A stretch of DNA of 7,955 nucleotides from Candidatus Hodarchaeota archaeon (GTDB lineage Archaea > Asgardarchaeota > Heimdallarchaeia > Hodarchaeales > YT1-057). The notes below the pieces were generated by a model. It was not told the DNA's origin. It made no database searches and worked only from the letters and a program-made list of their open reading frames with translations. The stretch is from the NCBI GenBank assembly GCA_016839955.1, contig JAEOTI010000515.1, positions 1 through 7,955 on the forward strand, given 5' to 3'. The position numbers and the translations under genes are program-made. Positions 1 through 6,650 of the stretch are shown here, one piece after another. Positions within the stretch are counted from its first letter, which is position 1. Each line of letters opens with the position of its first letter.

Positions 1-1008
1 ATTAATACAAAAAATAAAATAAATGCTAGAAAAAACTTGAAAAGAGAAATTTTCTATGTTGCAAAGAAATTTTCGCTACCACATGACGATATCGATAATA
101 TCACAGAATATTTAACAAATAATAGAAGGAAAGTAGATTCTTTAAGCACTGAATTACTGCTATCGAAAGGGGTATTGAAAGATTCAGACTTATTCAAAGG
201 AAAACCAATTGAAGAATCTAATCATTCAAATCTCCATCAAATCTTAAACCAAGAAAAAAACAAAGTAGATATGACCATATCCTTAGATTTTAATGAAGAT
301 GAGTTTATAGCTCTAAAAGAAACTTTAAAAACTACAGAAGAACATATAGAAAAGTTTAGAGAGGAAAAAGAAGCATTCGATAAGAATTTACACACAACGG
401 TAACAAACTGTTCAAAAATTCCTTTCGATTTTGAGGACATTTTAGGGGAAGAATTTGAATGGGAGATAGTAAATATTGAATCCTTAGAACTATACTTAGA
501 ATGGTTGAAAGAACTAGTTGCTGTAATGGAAAAAGATTTGGAAATAAATACCGAAGCTTATCATATTTTTGATAAAATTTATGAAAAAGAAACTCAAAAA
601 ATCGCTGAATTTTTCCATACGGATACAAAGATATCAGAATTTACAAATAAAATAACAAGTGGCTTGTTTAAAGAAGTAAATTATGATCCCAATAAAGGAA
701 GCTTCATACTTATACGTGAGAATGATATTAAACAGGATTTGGATCAAATTAGCCATGGAGAATTATCTCAACTTTATTTTGCAATTCGCCTAGCTTTAGG
801 CAAAAAATGTTTAGAAAAAGGATTTATTCTTATGGAAAATCCATTTTTGGCATCTGATGAGGAGAGAGTTGAGGAACAACTTAAGATAGTGAAAAACTTT
901 GTAGAAACTGGATGGCAAATCATAATATTAATAACAAAAAAGCTTACTGAAGAGAAATTAATTGAAAGTGGAGGAACATTGATTCAGCAACTGGAAAGAA
1001 TCATTTAG
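1..1008 (+). CDS. SMC/Rad50/YhaN-like ATPase, C-terminal part (5' end outside window)
   Basis: The reading frame is open to the left edge. The only start codon seen (TTG at 37) has no clear ribosome binding site, so this is probably the tail of a larger protein. Counting from that TTG, residues 80-190 are charged and helix-rich, possibly coiled coil. Residues 203-300 match the C-terminal ATPase lobe of SMC/Rad50/YhaN proteins: a TSGLFKEVNYD stretch, the ABC signature ISHGELSQLYFAIRLAL (238-254), a Walker B region FILMENPF (263-270) and a D-loop SDEER (273-277). Family members usually read LDDPF or LDEP in Walker B; here the metal-binding Asp is Glu267 and the next acidic residue is Asn268. 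The usual switch histidine after the following strand is replaced (LITKK). ATP hydrolysis may therefore be weak or absent. The Walker A lobe is not in the window. An 82-base gap separates it from the next gene on the same strand; joint function with the Argonaute is inference. Confidence 0.75.
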   Translation: MNTKNKINARKNLKREIFYVAKKFSLPHDDIDNITEYLTNNRRKVDSLSTELLLSKGVLKDSDLFKGKPIEESNHSNLHQILNQEKNKVDMTISLDFNEDEFIALKETLKTTEEHIEKFREEKEAFDKNLHTTVTNCSKIPFDFEDILGEEFEWEIVNIESLELYLEWLKELVAVMEKDLEINTEAYHIFDKIYEKETQKIAEFFHTDTKISEFTNKITSGLFKEVNYDPNKGSFILIRENDIKQDLDQISHGELSQLYFAIRLALGKKCLEKGFILMENPFLASDEERVEEQLKIVKNFVETGWQIIILITKKLTEEKLIESGGTLIQQLERII

Positions 1009-1090
1009 AGCCAAATTGCTCTTATATATGAATATCTCATTTATGATTATTCACATTTATTAAAAACACTTTCTCACGAGTTGAAAGAAC
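1009..1090 (+). other. Short gap before the nuclease-Argonaute genes
   Basis: This AT-rich 82-base gap separates the SMC-like gene from the nuclease gene. It holds a TATA-like stretch near its left side, but no hairpin with a T-run that would mark a terminator and no strong Shine-Dalgarno sequence before the ATG at 1091. A GAAAG at 1083-1087 is the only weak candidate. It may mark the start of a separate transcript. Confidence 0.4.
1022..1029 (+). promoter_or_regulatory. Possible archaeal-type TATA box upstream of the nuclease gene
   Basis: The octamer TTATATAT resembles the archaeal TATA consensus. Transcription would then start around 1050, leaving a leader of about 40 bases before the ATG at 1091. 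A bacterial reading is poorer: TTGCTC (1016-1021) and TATGAT (1042-1047) are separated by 20 bases, too far for a normal sigma-70 promoter. In AT-rich DNA such strings occur by chance, so this is only a suggestion. Confidence 0.25.
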
Positions 1091-1912
1091 ATGCCATTTA
1101 CTCCTAATCATTGGAACGAATTGTCGGGGGATCAGTTTGAACCTTTAATTCAATCTCTATTGGAGGCGGAATATGCGAACATCAAATCCGTTAGAGGGAC
1201 TGGAGGAGATAAAGGTGCCGATTGTTTTCTCGGAAAATTTAAAGGTGAGATAACAATATTCCAAGTCAAGTTTTTCTTAGGTACGTGGAGAAATCATCGG
1301 AAAAAGCAAATAACGGAGTCTTTAGAAACTGCTCACAAGAACCATCAAGTCATAAGATGGATTCTTATAATACCACTTGATTTAACCCCTGCTCAGATTG
1401 AGTGGTTTGATAACCTTCGACATCAATATCAAAGTATTGAATTGGACTATTGGGGGTTTACTAAGCTAAGGAATTTATTATTGAAGCATCGATATCTCTT
1501 GGAAGAATATTTTCCCACATTAGTTCCCCCCGTGGTAAATTTGGAAGATAAATTTAATGCTAACATTATAAACGACATTCTTACAACCTTTATCACCGAG
1601 GGTAAATTCAAAAAAATCCCTACTAATCAAATAAATCCGCACATTAGATCTGAAAAAAAATGGATGTATAAGAATAAAAAATTCTACTTGATAACAGTTG
1701 ATTCGGAAAGATCTGCGATGAATATATCAAGTTTGAAAACATATCTAAAATCTAACGAAATTTTATGCGTCTTTGGGTCACTACATTTCCTAGATGTTTT
1801 GAAGGGGAAAATTCCTTTAATTCCAATCTCAAATAATTGTAATAGAGAAGATATTTCAAAAAGACTACTAAATTTTGAGAAATCTCTAGTGGAGGCGAGA
1901 CAATGGACTTAG
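1091..1912 (+). CDS. Mrr-like restriction endonuclease-fold protein, probable Argonaute-associated nuclease effector
   Basis: Predicted DNA-cleaving protein of 273 residues. The first 140 residues look like a PD-(D/E)XK fold of the Mrr kind: a WNELSGDQFEPLIQSLL helix (8-24) with Glu17, a glycine-rich turn GTGGDKGAD ending in Asp44, then ITIFQVKFF with Gln58 and Lys60, the QxK variant of the catalytic motif. The strand WILIIPLDLT (90-99) and the LDYWGFTKLRNLL stretch (118-130) are typical of the following part of this fold. Residues 150-273 have no family I recognise and could be a partner- or DNA-binding region. The ATG at 1091 lacks a strong ribosome binding site but is the natural start for the fold. 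The gene overlaps the next one by 10 bases, implying translational coupling. Mrr/RecB-like nucleases are known partners of inactive long Argonautes (e.g. BPAN-type systems), so an effector role is a reasonable inference; membership of that exact family is unproven. Confidence 0.75.
   Translation: MPFTPNHWNELSGDQFEPLIQSLLEAEYANIKSVRGTGGDKGADCFLGKFKGEITIFQVKFFLGTWRNHRKKQITESLETAHKNHQVIRWILIIPLDLTPAQIEWFDNLRHQYQSIELDYWGFTKLRNLLLKHRYLLEEYFPTLVPPVVNLEDKFNANIINDILTTFITEGKFKKIPTNQINPHIRSEKKWMYKNKKFYLITVDSERSAMNISSLKTYLKSNEILCVFGSLHFLDVLKGKIPLIPISNNCNREDISKRLLNFEKSLVEARQWT
1891..1895 (+). promoter_or_regulatory. Shine-Dalgarno GGAGG for the winged-helix gene
   Basis: A strong GGAGG lies seven bases before the ATG at 1903 and inside the end of the nuclease gene. 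It fixes the start of the downstream gene within its neighbour and supports coupled translation of the two proteins. Confidence 0.75.
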
Positions 1913-2613
1913 AAACAATGGTCTTGCTTTTTATTCACAGAATGGGATATGTAGAACAAAAAAATCTAGTAAAAATGATGCTACTTGAATGTGATGATGA
2001 TGAACTCAATGGCTTGATGAATAGGATAAGAAATGTGAATATTGAGTCAATTATTTCCTCACTTAAAGAAAAGAAGCTGATCGTAGAAACAGATGATGGT
2101 TTAACAATCTCGCCTAAGAAACAAGAACAATTATTAAAATCTAAATCAAAAAAAATTTTGGGATCATCAAGACCTTTAGCCTTAGAATTAACATGGACGG
2201 GTTATTTCATTCCTCTTGTGAATCCTCATTCATGGGATAAATTTTATTCAAGTCTTCTAAAGCAAATTAATGATAATAAATCTATTAAAATAATAACAGA
2301 TACTTCTCATTATTTGGATGAAAAAATAGTGATGGCTTTTCGCATTCTTAAAATCGAAACTCATCTAGTAATTCGCAAAAATAACTTTTCCATTGAAAGT
2401 AAATCCTCAATACCAGACATACCTATTACTGAAGGGGTTGATCATCCACTAGCAATTATTGAAAAAATCCCACGTGACACAGATATCTTTCCTACTATAA
2501 CAGCCCCTAATTTGTTTGCTAATTATTTCGTATATTCACTGTTAAAAAAGGCTTTAAAAGAGTCAGATGAGGATTATGAACCTTTAGTCCAAATATCATT
2601 GCCACATCTCTAA
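1903..2613 (+). CDS. Unknown protein with winged-helix-like N-terminus, encoded between nuclease and Argonaute
   Basis: I do not recognise a family for this 236-residue protein. Residues 1-70 are compatible with a winged helix-turn-helix: helices near 2-15, 18-38 and 45-57, then a hairpin-like LIVETDDGLTISP (59-71). A basic linker follows (KSKSKK, 79-84). Residues 95-235 look like an alpha/beta domain, with a strand SIKIITDTSHYL (127-138), a helix and another strand THLVIRKN (153-160). The C-terminal FANYFVYSLLKKAL (205-218) is an amphipathic helix. There is no signal peptide, membrane segment or obvious catalytic triad. It overlaps the nuclease stop by 10 bases and is followed 31 bases later by the Argonaute, so it is very likely co-expressed with both. 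Possible roles are an adaptor between Argonaute and nuclease, a DNA-binding cofactor or an autoregulator; none can be chosen from sequence. Confidence 0.6.
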   Translation: MDLETMVLLFIHRMGYVEQKNLVKMMLLECDDDELNGLMNRIRNVNIESIISSLKEKKLIVETDDGLTISPKKQEQLLKSKSKKILGSSRPLALELTWTGYFIPLVNPHSWDKFYSSLLKQINDNKSIKIITDTSHYLDEKIVMAFRILKIETHLVIRKNNFSIESKSSIPDIPITEGVDHPLAIIEKIPRDTDIFPTITAPNLFANYFVYSLLKKALKESDEDYEPLVQISLPHL

Positions 2614-2622
2614 CCATTGATC

Positions 2623-2629
2623 GGAGAGG
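2623..2629 (+). promoter_or_regulatory. Ribosome binding site of the Argonaute gene
   Basis: GGAGAGG lies 15 bases before the ATG at 2645, longer than the usual 5-10. No in-frame ATG, GTG or TTG lies closer, so 2645 remains the best start; initiation may be moderate. Confidence 0.45.
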
Positions 2630-2644
2630 ACGTGTATCAGAATA

Positions 2645-4858
2645 ATGAGTAGCGATTTTCATTCAAATATGTTAGAAATTAACATAGAGGGTAATGAATT
2701 CTTTTTGACGGAAATTATTCCGAACCGAATGCTTTCCTTTCCCGAGCTTAACTACTTATTACAGACTTTCCGAGCATCTCTTCCGAATGAACTCTTTTAT
2801 CGCGAATCTGAACGTATTTTCATTACTAAAGCATCTTCAAGTATGATATTAGAGAAAATTAATTCTTTAGAGCTACCAGAAATTCTAAACAACATTAAAT
2901 TTTCACTGGCTGAAGAAGAGACAATAGAAATTGACAAGAACAACCCTAAGGATTGGACACGGTTTAAAACCATACTTGGTGAATTACTAGCTACTCATTT
3001 AAGAAGACAGGGTAAAATTGTTGAGCAAGGAACTTCACAGATTTTCCAAACCACATTCCCCGAAGAAATGGAGAAGGAAGAACAAATTGAAATTTGGCCA
3101 GGATTTGCTTATCAATTCATTATTGGAACAGATAAAATTTATCTCTTAATTGATCCAAAATCACGATTAAATACAGTCCATACAATTTCTGATATTAGTA
3201 AAGATGGAGAAAATTTAAAGTGGTTAATTGGGAAACATCTTAAAGATATTTGCTGTGTTAGAGATACAACTAAATGTAATGAAAGGATGAATCCTTATTC
3301 ACGATGTCAACTTGGTGGTACTGGTCGAACAGTTATTGTAATGGAAATACTTGATAAAGAAGGGCCAAGGGAGGATTTTGATGTAACATCCTATCTAGAT
3401 GATATAAACTGCCCTACAGGAGTCCTTAAACAAGAGATAAAAAGAAATGATAAACCACCAACAATAAATGCTTATTATTCAGAAAAAGACAAAAAACTTT
3501 ACAAGTTTCCACTCGAAAGATTAGCACTAATTCCGATGATTGAACTAATAAATGACCGTGAAAAAAGGCAAAAACTTACACAAAAAATACAACCTCTAGC
3601 AAAAGTGAGGTATAGCAAAACATTACATTATCAATCAGCAGTGCAAAACCTGCTTGTTAATAATTGGCCACTAATTAATATTAGTGATCCTCTCTCTTAT
3701 TCTCGTGGTGACAGTTCATTTATCAAGTTTGATATTCCAGATTTGGTTTTTAAAAATGATGTTACTAAACAGAATGCTAGTTTCATTAGTGAATGTAACC
3801 CTTATAAATCCCCGCAGTTTCAAAAGATTAATTACATTTCTGAAATCGGAGAAAAAACATCGCTATATATTCCAGACTTAAAAAAAGTAATGTCTTCACT
3901 GCTATCCTTAGATACCTTACATTTCAATGAAATTTCTTGGAAAGATATCTTTAAACAAAAAAAAGGATCTACTATACTGGTACTCTTACCTGATGAATCC
4001 TATCATAAGAAGTACAATGAAATTAAGCTGAGATTAGTTAAAAAACAAATATCTCTCCAAAAATTAACAATTAGCACGATAACTAGTAAGAATAGAACAA
4101 GCCACCTTAAAAATGTGTGTTTAGGATTTTTTACGAAATCAGGTGGTATTCCCTGGAAAATATCACTAGAAGAGAAAACTAATCGCATTTGTATTGGTTG
4201 GAAAACAAAAACTAAGAATATTCCACGCAGGGGAAAACAAGCCATAGTTATCTTTTCAGCATACTCTGAAGAAGGAGTTTTTATTAAATCATTAGCTTTT
4301 ACAACTGAAAACAGCAATTATAGTAAAGATACTAGTGCTTTTTTAATTAAATTCATTAAAGAGAGTTTAGAAAGTGAAAAATTCTCCAGTATAGATATCC
4401 ATCGAGACGGTGATTTTTACTCTATCCTTGATGAAGAGATTATTAATAACTGTAAAACGAGCTTCTCTGATATATCAATGAATTTTGTTTCTATTAATGA
4501 TGGTATTTTTCGAATATACCAGCGATACTCGGAAAAAATCGGTAACCCACAGGTTGGAACAACGTTAAAGATTTTTGAAGATAAATACGCGATGGCCACA
4601 ACATATATACCAAGAAGGGCGGAATCTAGAACTCAACAGACGATTTTTTGTAATTTTATTGAGAATCTAGATTTCCAGACATGTAAAGAAATCTTGAGGA
4701 CGATTTTTAATCTCACATCTGGGTATCACGGCTATACGCGAGGAAGAATAAAACATCCAGTTTCTATTCACGCAGTCAAAAAAATTTTTGAGATATTGAA
4801 TCAAAAAAACCTTCATAATGGATTTACCACGTCCAATGAAACAGAATTTTTTGTTTGA
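2645..4858 (+). CDS. ago: Long prokaryotic Argonaute, probably slicing-inactive
   Basis: At 737 residues it is the size of a long pAgo (N, PAZ, MID and PIWI). The N and PAZ regions (about 1-300) are divergent; a YSEKDKKLYKFPLERLALIP stretch (278-297) looks like the end of PAZ. The MID domain (about 440-500) carries the 5'-phosphate pocket as Tyr457, Lys461, Gln472 and Lys498, with near-canonical spacing, and runs into KSGGIPW (498-504), the usual MID-PIWI junction. In PIWI, the strand normally reading IG-x-D reads IGWK (517-520), so the first catalytic Asp is Lys520. Glu555 (position inferred from spacing), Asp588 in IHRDG and His709 in HPVSIHA fit the other three of the DEDH tetrad. GNPQVGT (633-639) and a hydrophobic C-terminus ending FFV are also typical. 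I infer guide and target binding without cleavage, cutting being left to neighbouring nucleases. Guide type cannot be told. Four Cys at 203-221 are unusual. Confidence 0.9.
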   Translation: MSSDFHSNMLEINIEGNEFFLTEIIPNRMLSFPELNYLLQTFRASLPNELFYRESERIFITKASSSMILEKINSLELPEILNNIKFSLAEEETIEIDKNNPKDWTRFKTILGELLATHLRRQGKIVEQGTSQIFQTTFPEEMEKEEQIEIWPGFAYQFIIGTDKIYLLIDPKSRLNTVHTISDISKDGENLKWLIGKHLKDICCVRDTTKCNERMNPYSRCQLGGTGRTVIVMEILDKEGPREDFDVTSYLDDINCPTGVLKQEIKRNDKPPTINAYYSEKDKKLYKFPLERLALIPMIELINDREKRQKLTQKIQPLAKVRYSKTLHYQSAVQNLLVNNWPLINISDPLSYSRGDSSFIKFDIPDLVFKNDVTKQNASFISECNPYKSPQFQKINYISEIGEKTSLYIPDLKKVMSSLLSLDTLHFNEISWKDIFKQKKGSTILVLLPDESYHKKYNEIKLRLVKKQISLQKLTISTITSKNRTSHLKNVCLGFFTKSGGIPWKISLEEKTNRICIGWKTKTKNIPRRGKQAIVIFSAYSEEGVFIKSLAFTTENSNYSKDTSAFLIKFIKESLESEKFSSIDIHRDGDFYSILDEEIINNCKTSFSDISMNFVSINDGIFRIYQRYSEKIGNPQVGTTLKIFEDKYAMATTYIPRRAESRTQQTIFCNFIENLDFQTCKEILRTIFNLTSGYHGYTRGRIKHPVSIHAVKKIFEILNQKNLHNGFTTSNETEFFV

Positions 4859-4860
4859 AC

Positions 4861-4865
4861 AGGAG
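4861..4865 (+). promoter_or_regulatory. Shine-Dalgarno AGGAG deciding the TTG start at 4873
   Basis: AGGAG is followed seven bases later by TTG at 4873. An earlier in-frame TTG at 4855 overlaps the Argonaute stop and lies upstream of this site, so 4873 is the better start for the RecB-like nuclease. Confidence 0.65.
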
Positions 4866-4872
4866 AAAAGAG

Positions 4873-6378
4873 TTGAAAAACGCTAGTGAGATAATAAATT
4901 ATTGTTTAACAGGAGATACAAAAAAAGATCGGTTGACGGGATCTAAAATAAAAGATCACGTTGAAAATCAGTTTTTAACGCATTGTAACAAATTCATTTC
5001 AAAAGATCATCAAGATCGAGAATCTCAATATCAAAAATTACTAGCAGAAAAAGGGTTAGAACATGAACTTGAAATCCTTTCAAAATTCCCTAATGTGGTA
5101 GTTAATCAATCTAATGACAATATCGAAGCTTTTAAACACTGTTTAAGGTCAATGGAGAGGGGTAAAGAACATCTAGCTAGTTTTCCATTATTTTATTTGA
5201 AGGGACAAAAGGAAGGTCATATTGATCTCCTGAGACGAAATAATTCTAACCAGTCATTTTTTGGACACTATTTTTATGAAGTTATTGAGATTAAACTTGC
5301 TAAACACTTACAAGAAAAACACATTTTCCAAGCGGCTTTTTACAATGATCTTTTAGGTAGAATCCAAGGATATTTTCCAGAATACTTCTATTTGATTAAT
5401 GGGGAGGGGAAAGAAACAGCATATAGATTTGAAGAATATAGAGAAAAGCTTTACAAAACCTTTACAGAAATTAAATATATTTGGAAAGGAGATTTCGTCC
5501 CTGAACCTACATTTAATGAAGTGTCCTACCCTTGGTCGTCATATGCGAATCAAGTAGCTAGAGAAAAGGATGATTTATCGCTAATTCCTGGAATTGGAGA
5601 GAATACTAGGAAATTAATGCACGAAAAAAACCTGAAAACAGTGAAAGATGTTAGTAATGTACCACTTGACGTTCTAACTCAGATTAAAGGAATTGGACAA
5701 AAAAAGGCTACTTTTTTTAAAGCACAAGCTAAATCACTAACATCTTCCAAAATTTTACACCTTACTACTGGAAAACCTCATCAAATTATTCCCTCCAACG
5801 AGATTGAATTATATATCGATTTTGAAGGAATAGACCCCATAACAAACCCAACCAGTATGAAACCAGTTGATTTTTTATACGGAGTAATGATAAAGAAAAA
5901 ATCAGAAGCATTATACTCTTCTTTCATCATCTTTGATCCCGCGGATTCTGAAGAAGTAAAAGAAGTGTTTCATTCCTTTCTTGTTTATCTCGAATCTTTT
6001 CCAGACTGTCCAATCTTTCACTGGTATCACTACGAACCAACAAGGATTAAAAAAACCATAATCGAAACAGGATTAAGTTCAGAATATAGGAAAATTTTGT
6101 CAAGACTTTATGATTTATCAAAACCAGCAAATAATTATTGGGCTTTTCCAGTAAACTCTATGTCTTTAAAACACTTAGCACGTTTTTTTGGATTTAATTG
6201 GTATATTAAGGACTTTGATGGTAGGGAGGCAATAGCAACATATATTGATTATATTAGTTCTTTCGTTAAAGATGATGATTTGATTGAAAAGATATGTTTG
6301 TACAATAAAGATGATCTCAATGCTTTAATTGTTTTAAAAAGTTGGATGGAAGAAAACTACAATAGTCATGAAAGCTGA
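4873..6378 (+). CDS. TM0106-type RecB-like nuclease with HhH and RNase H-like domains
   Basis: Predicted nuclease of 501 residues, counted from the TTG at 4873. The first half is a RecB/Cas4-like PD-(D/E)XK domain: GLEHELEIL (61-69), GHIDLL with Asp118, VIEIK with Glu139 and Lys141, and a QAAFY motif (153-157). The middle has two helix-hairpin-helix elements, LIPGIGENTRKLM (237-249) and IKGIGQKKATFF (271-282), expected to bind DNA non-specifically. The last part resembles the RNase H-like (DEDD-type) domain of this family: LYIDFEGID with Asp316 and Glu318, a HWYHYEPT strand (383-390), SLKHLARFFGF (431-441) and a final YNKDDLNAL with Asp480/Asp481. Domain order and length fit the TM0106 family of RecB-like nucleases. 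The gene starts 14 bases after the Argonaute stop, so co-transcription is likely. It could be a second effector or could generate guide or target DNA ends; both are inference. I see no C-terminal cysteine cluster of the Cas4 iron-sulfur type. Confidence 0.85.
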   Translation: MKNASEIINYCLTGDTKKDRLTGSKIKDHVENQFLTHCNKFISKDHQDRESQYQKLLAEKGLEHELEILSKFPNVVVNQSNDNIEAFKHCLRSMERGKEHLASFPLFYLKGQKEGHIDLLRRNNSNQSFFGHYFYEVIEIKLAKHLQEKHIFQAAFYNDLLGRIQGYFPEYFYLINGEGKETAYRFEEYREKLYKTFTEIKYIWKGDFVPEPTFNEVSYPWSSYANQVAREKDDLSLIPGIGENTRKLMHEKNLKTVKDVSNVPLDVLTQIKGIGQKKATFFKAQAKSLTSSKILHLTTGKPHQIIPSNEIELYIDFEGIDPITNPTSMKPVDFLYGVMIKKKSEALYSSFIIFDPADSEEVKEVFHSFLVYLESFPDCPIFHWYHYEPTRIKKTIIETGLSSEYRKILSRLYDLSKPANNYWAFPVNSMSLKHLARFFGFNWYIKDFDGREAIATYIDYISSFVKDDDLIEKICLYNKDDLNALIVLKSWMEENYNSHES

Positions 6379-6616
6379 AACCTGTTCTCGATGTAAAAAA
6401 ACAAAAAACTAACAGCGAATTAACTCTTTGATTCGTCTGAACTATTGTGTACCCACCTATTGGGAATTCATTTGAATCAAAAATTCTATTAACGCCAAAC
6501 AACACAAATAAACATAAAGAAAATTATGAATATACTGCAGAATCAATAATATATTTTGAAAAATTGTGTGAATCCCAGTAACAAGACAAAATATTTCTTG
6601 TGATTTTCCAATTTCT
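6379..6616. other. Convergent gap without a convincing gene
   Basis: This AT-rich stretch separates the end of the rightward block from the end of the leftward block. It has stop codons in all frames and only tiny open frames. It contains an 8-base inverted repeat TTTGATTC (6427-6434) / GAATCAAA (6474-6481) enclosing a smaller CCCA/TGGG hairpin (6452-6464), plus an ACAAGA/TCTTGT hairpin (6581-6601). The position between two converging genes suggests termination signals. Confidence 0.6.
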
Positions 6617-6650
6617 CTATCCACTTGTTTTCACAAGAAAGAGATTTTTT
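6614..6650 (+). terminator. Possible rho-independent-type terminator of the rightward block
   Basis: A stem TCTCT/AGAGA (6614-6618 with 6640-6644) and a stem CTTGT/ACAAG (6624-6628 with 6633-6637) enclose a TTTC loop and are followed by six T (6645-6650). The stem is interrupted by an internal loop and overlaps the end of the converging small gene, so this is a weak but well-placed candidate for stopping rightward transcription. Confidence 0.35.

Noticed and set aside
1016..1047. Sigma-70 promoter TTGCTC/TATGAT
   Set aside because: The 20-base spacer is too long and both hexamers deviate from consensus.
4003..4317. Minus-strand open frame of 104 codons inside the Argonaute gene
   Set aside because: It lies opposite the MID/PIWI coding region, resembles no family and has a composition typical of antisense shadows in AT-rich genes.
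2645..4858. PIWI-RE family instead of a classical long Argonaute
   Set aside because: The MID pocket, the KSGGIPW junction, the IHRDG strand and the length fit a long pAgo; the neighbouring DinG-like helicase typical of PIWI-RE loci is absent.
4855..4872. Earlier TTG start for the RecB-like nuclease, overlapping the Argonaute stop
   Set aside because: The AGGAG at 4861-4865 lies downstream of it and is correctly spaced for the TTG at 4873.
6368..6412. A 14-residue open frame (with CSRC) overlapping the end of the TM0106-type nuclease gene
   Set aside because: It has no ribosome binding site and is too short to support; the CxxC may be chance or a remnant of a lost gene.
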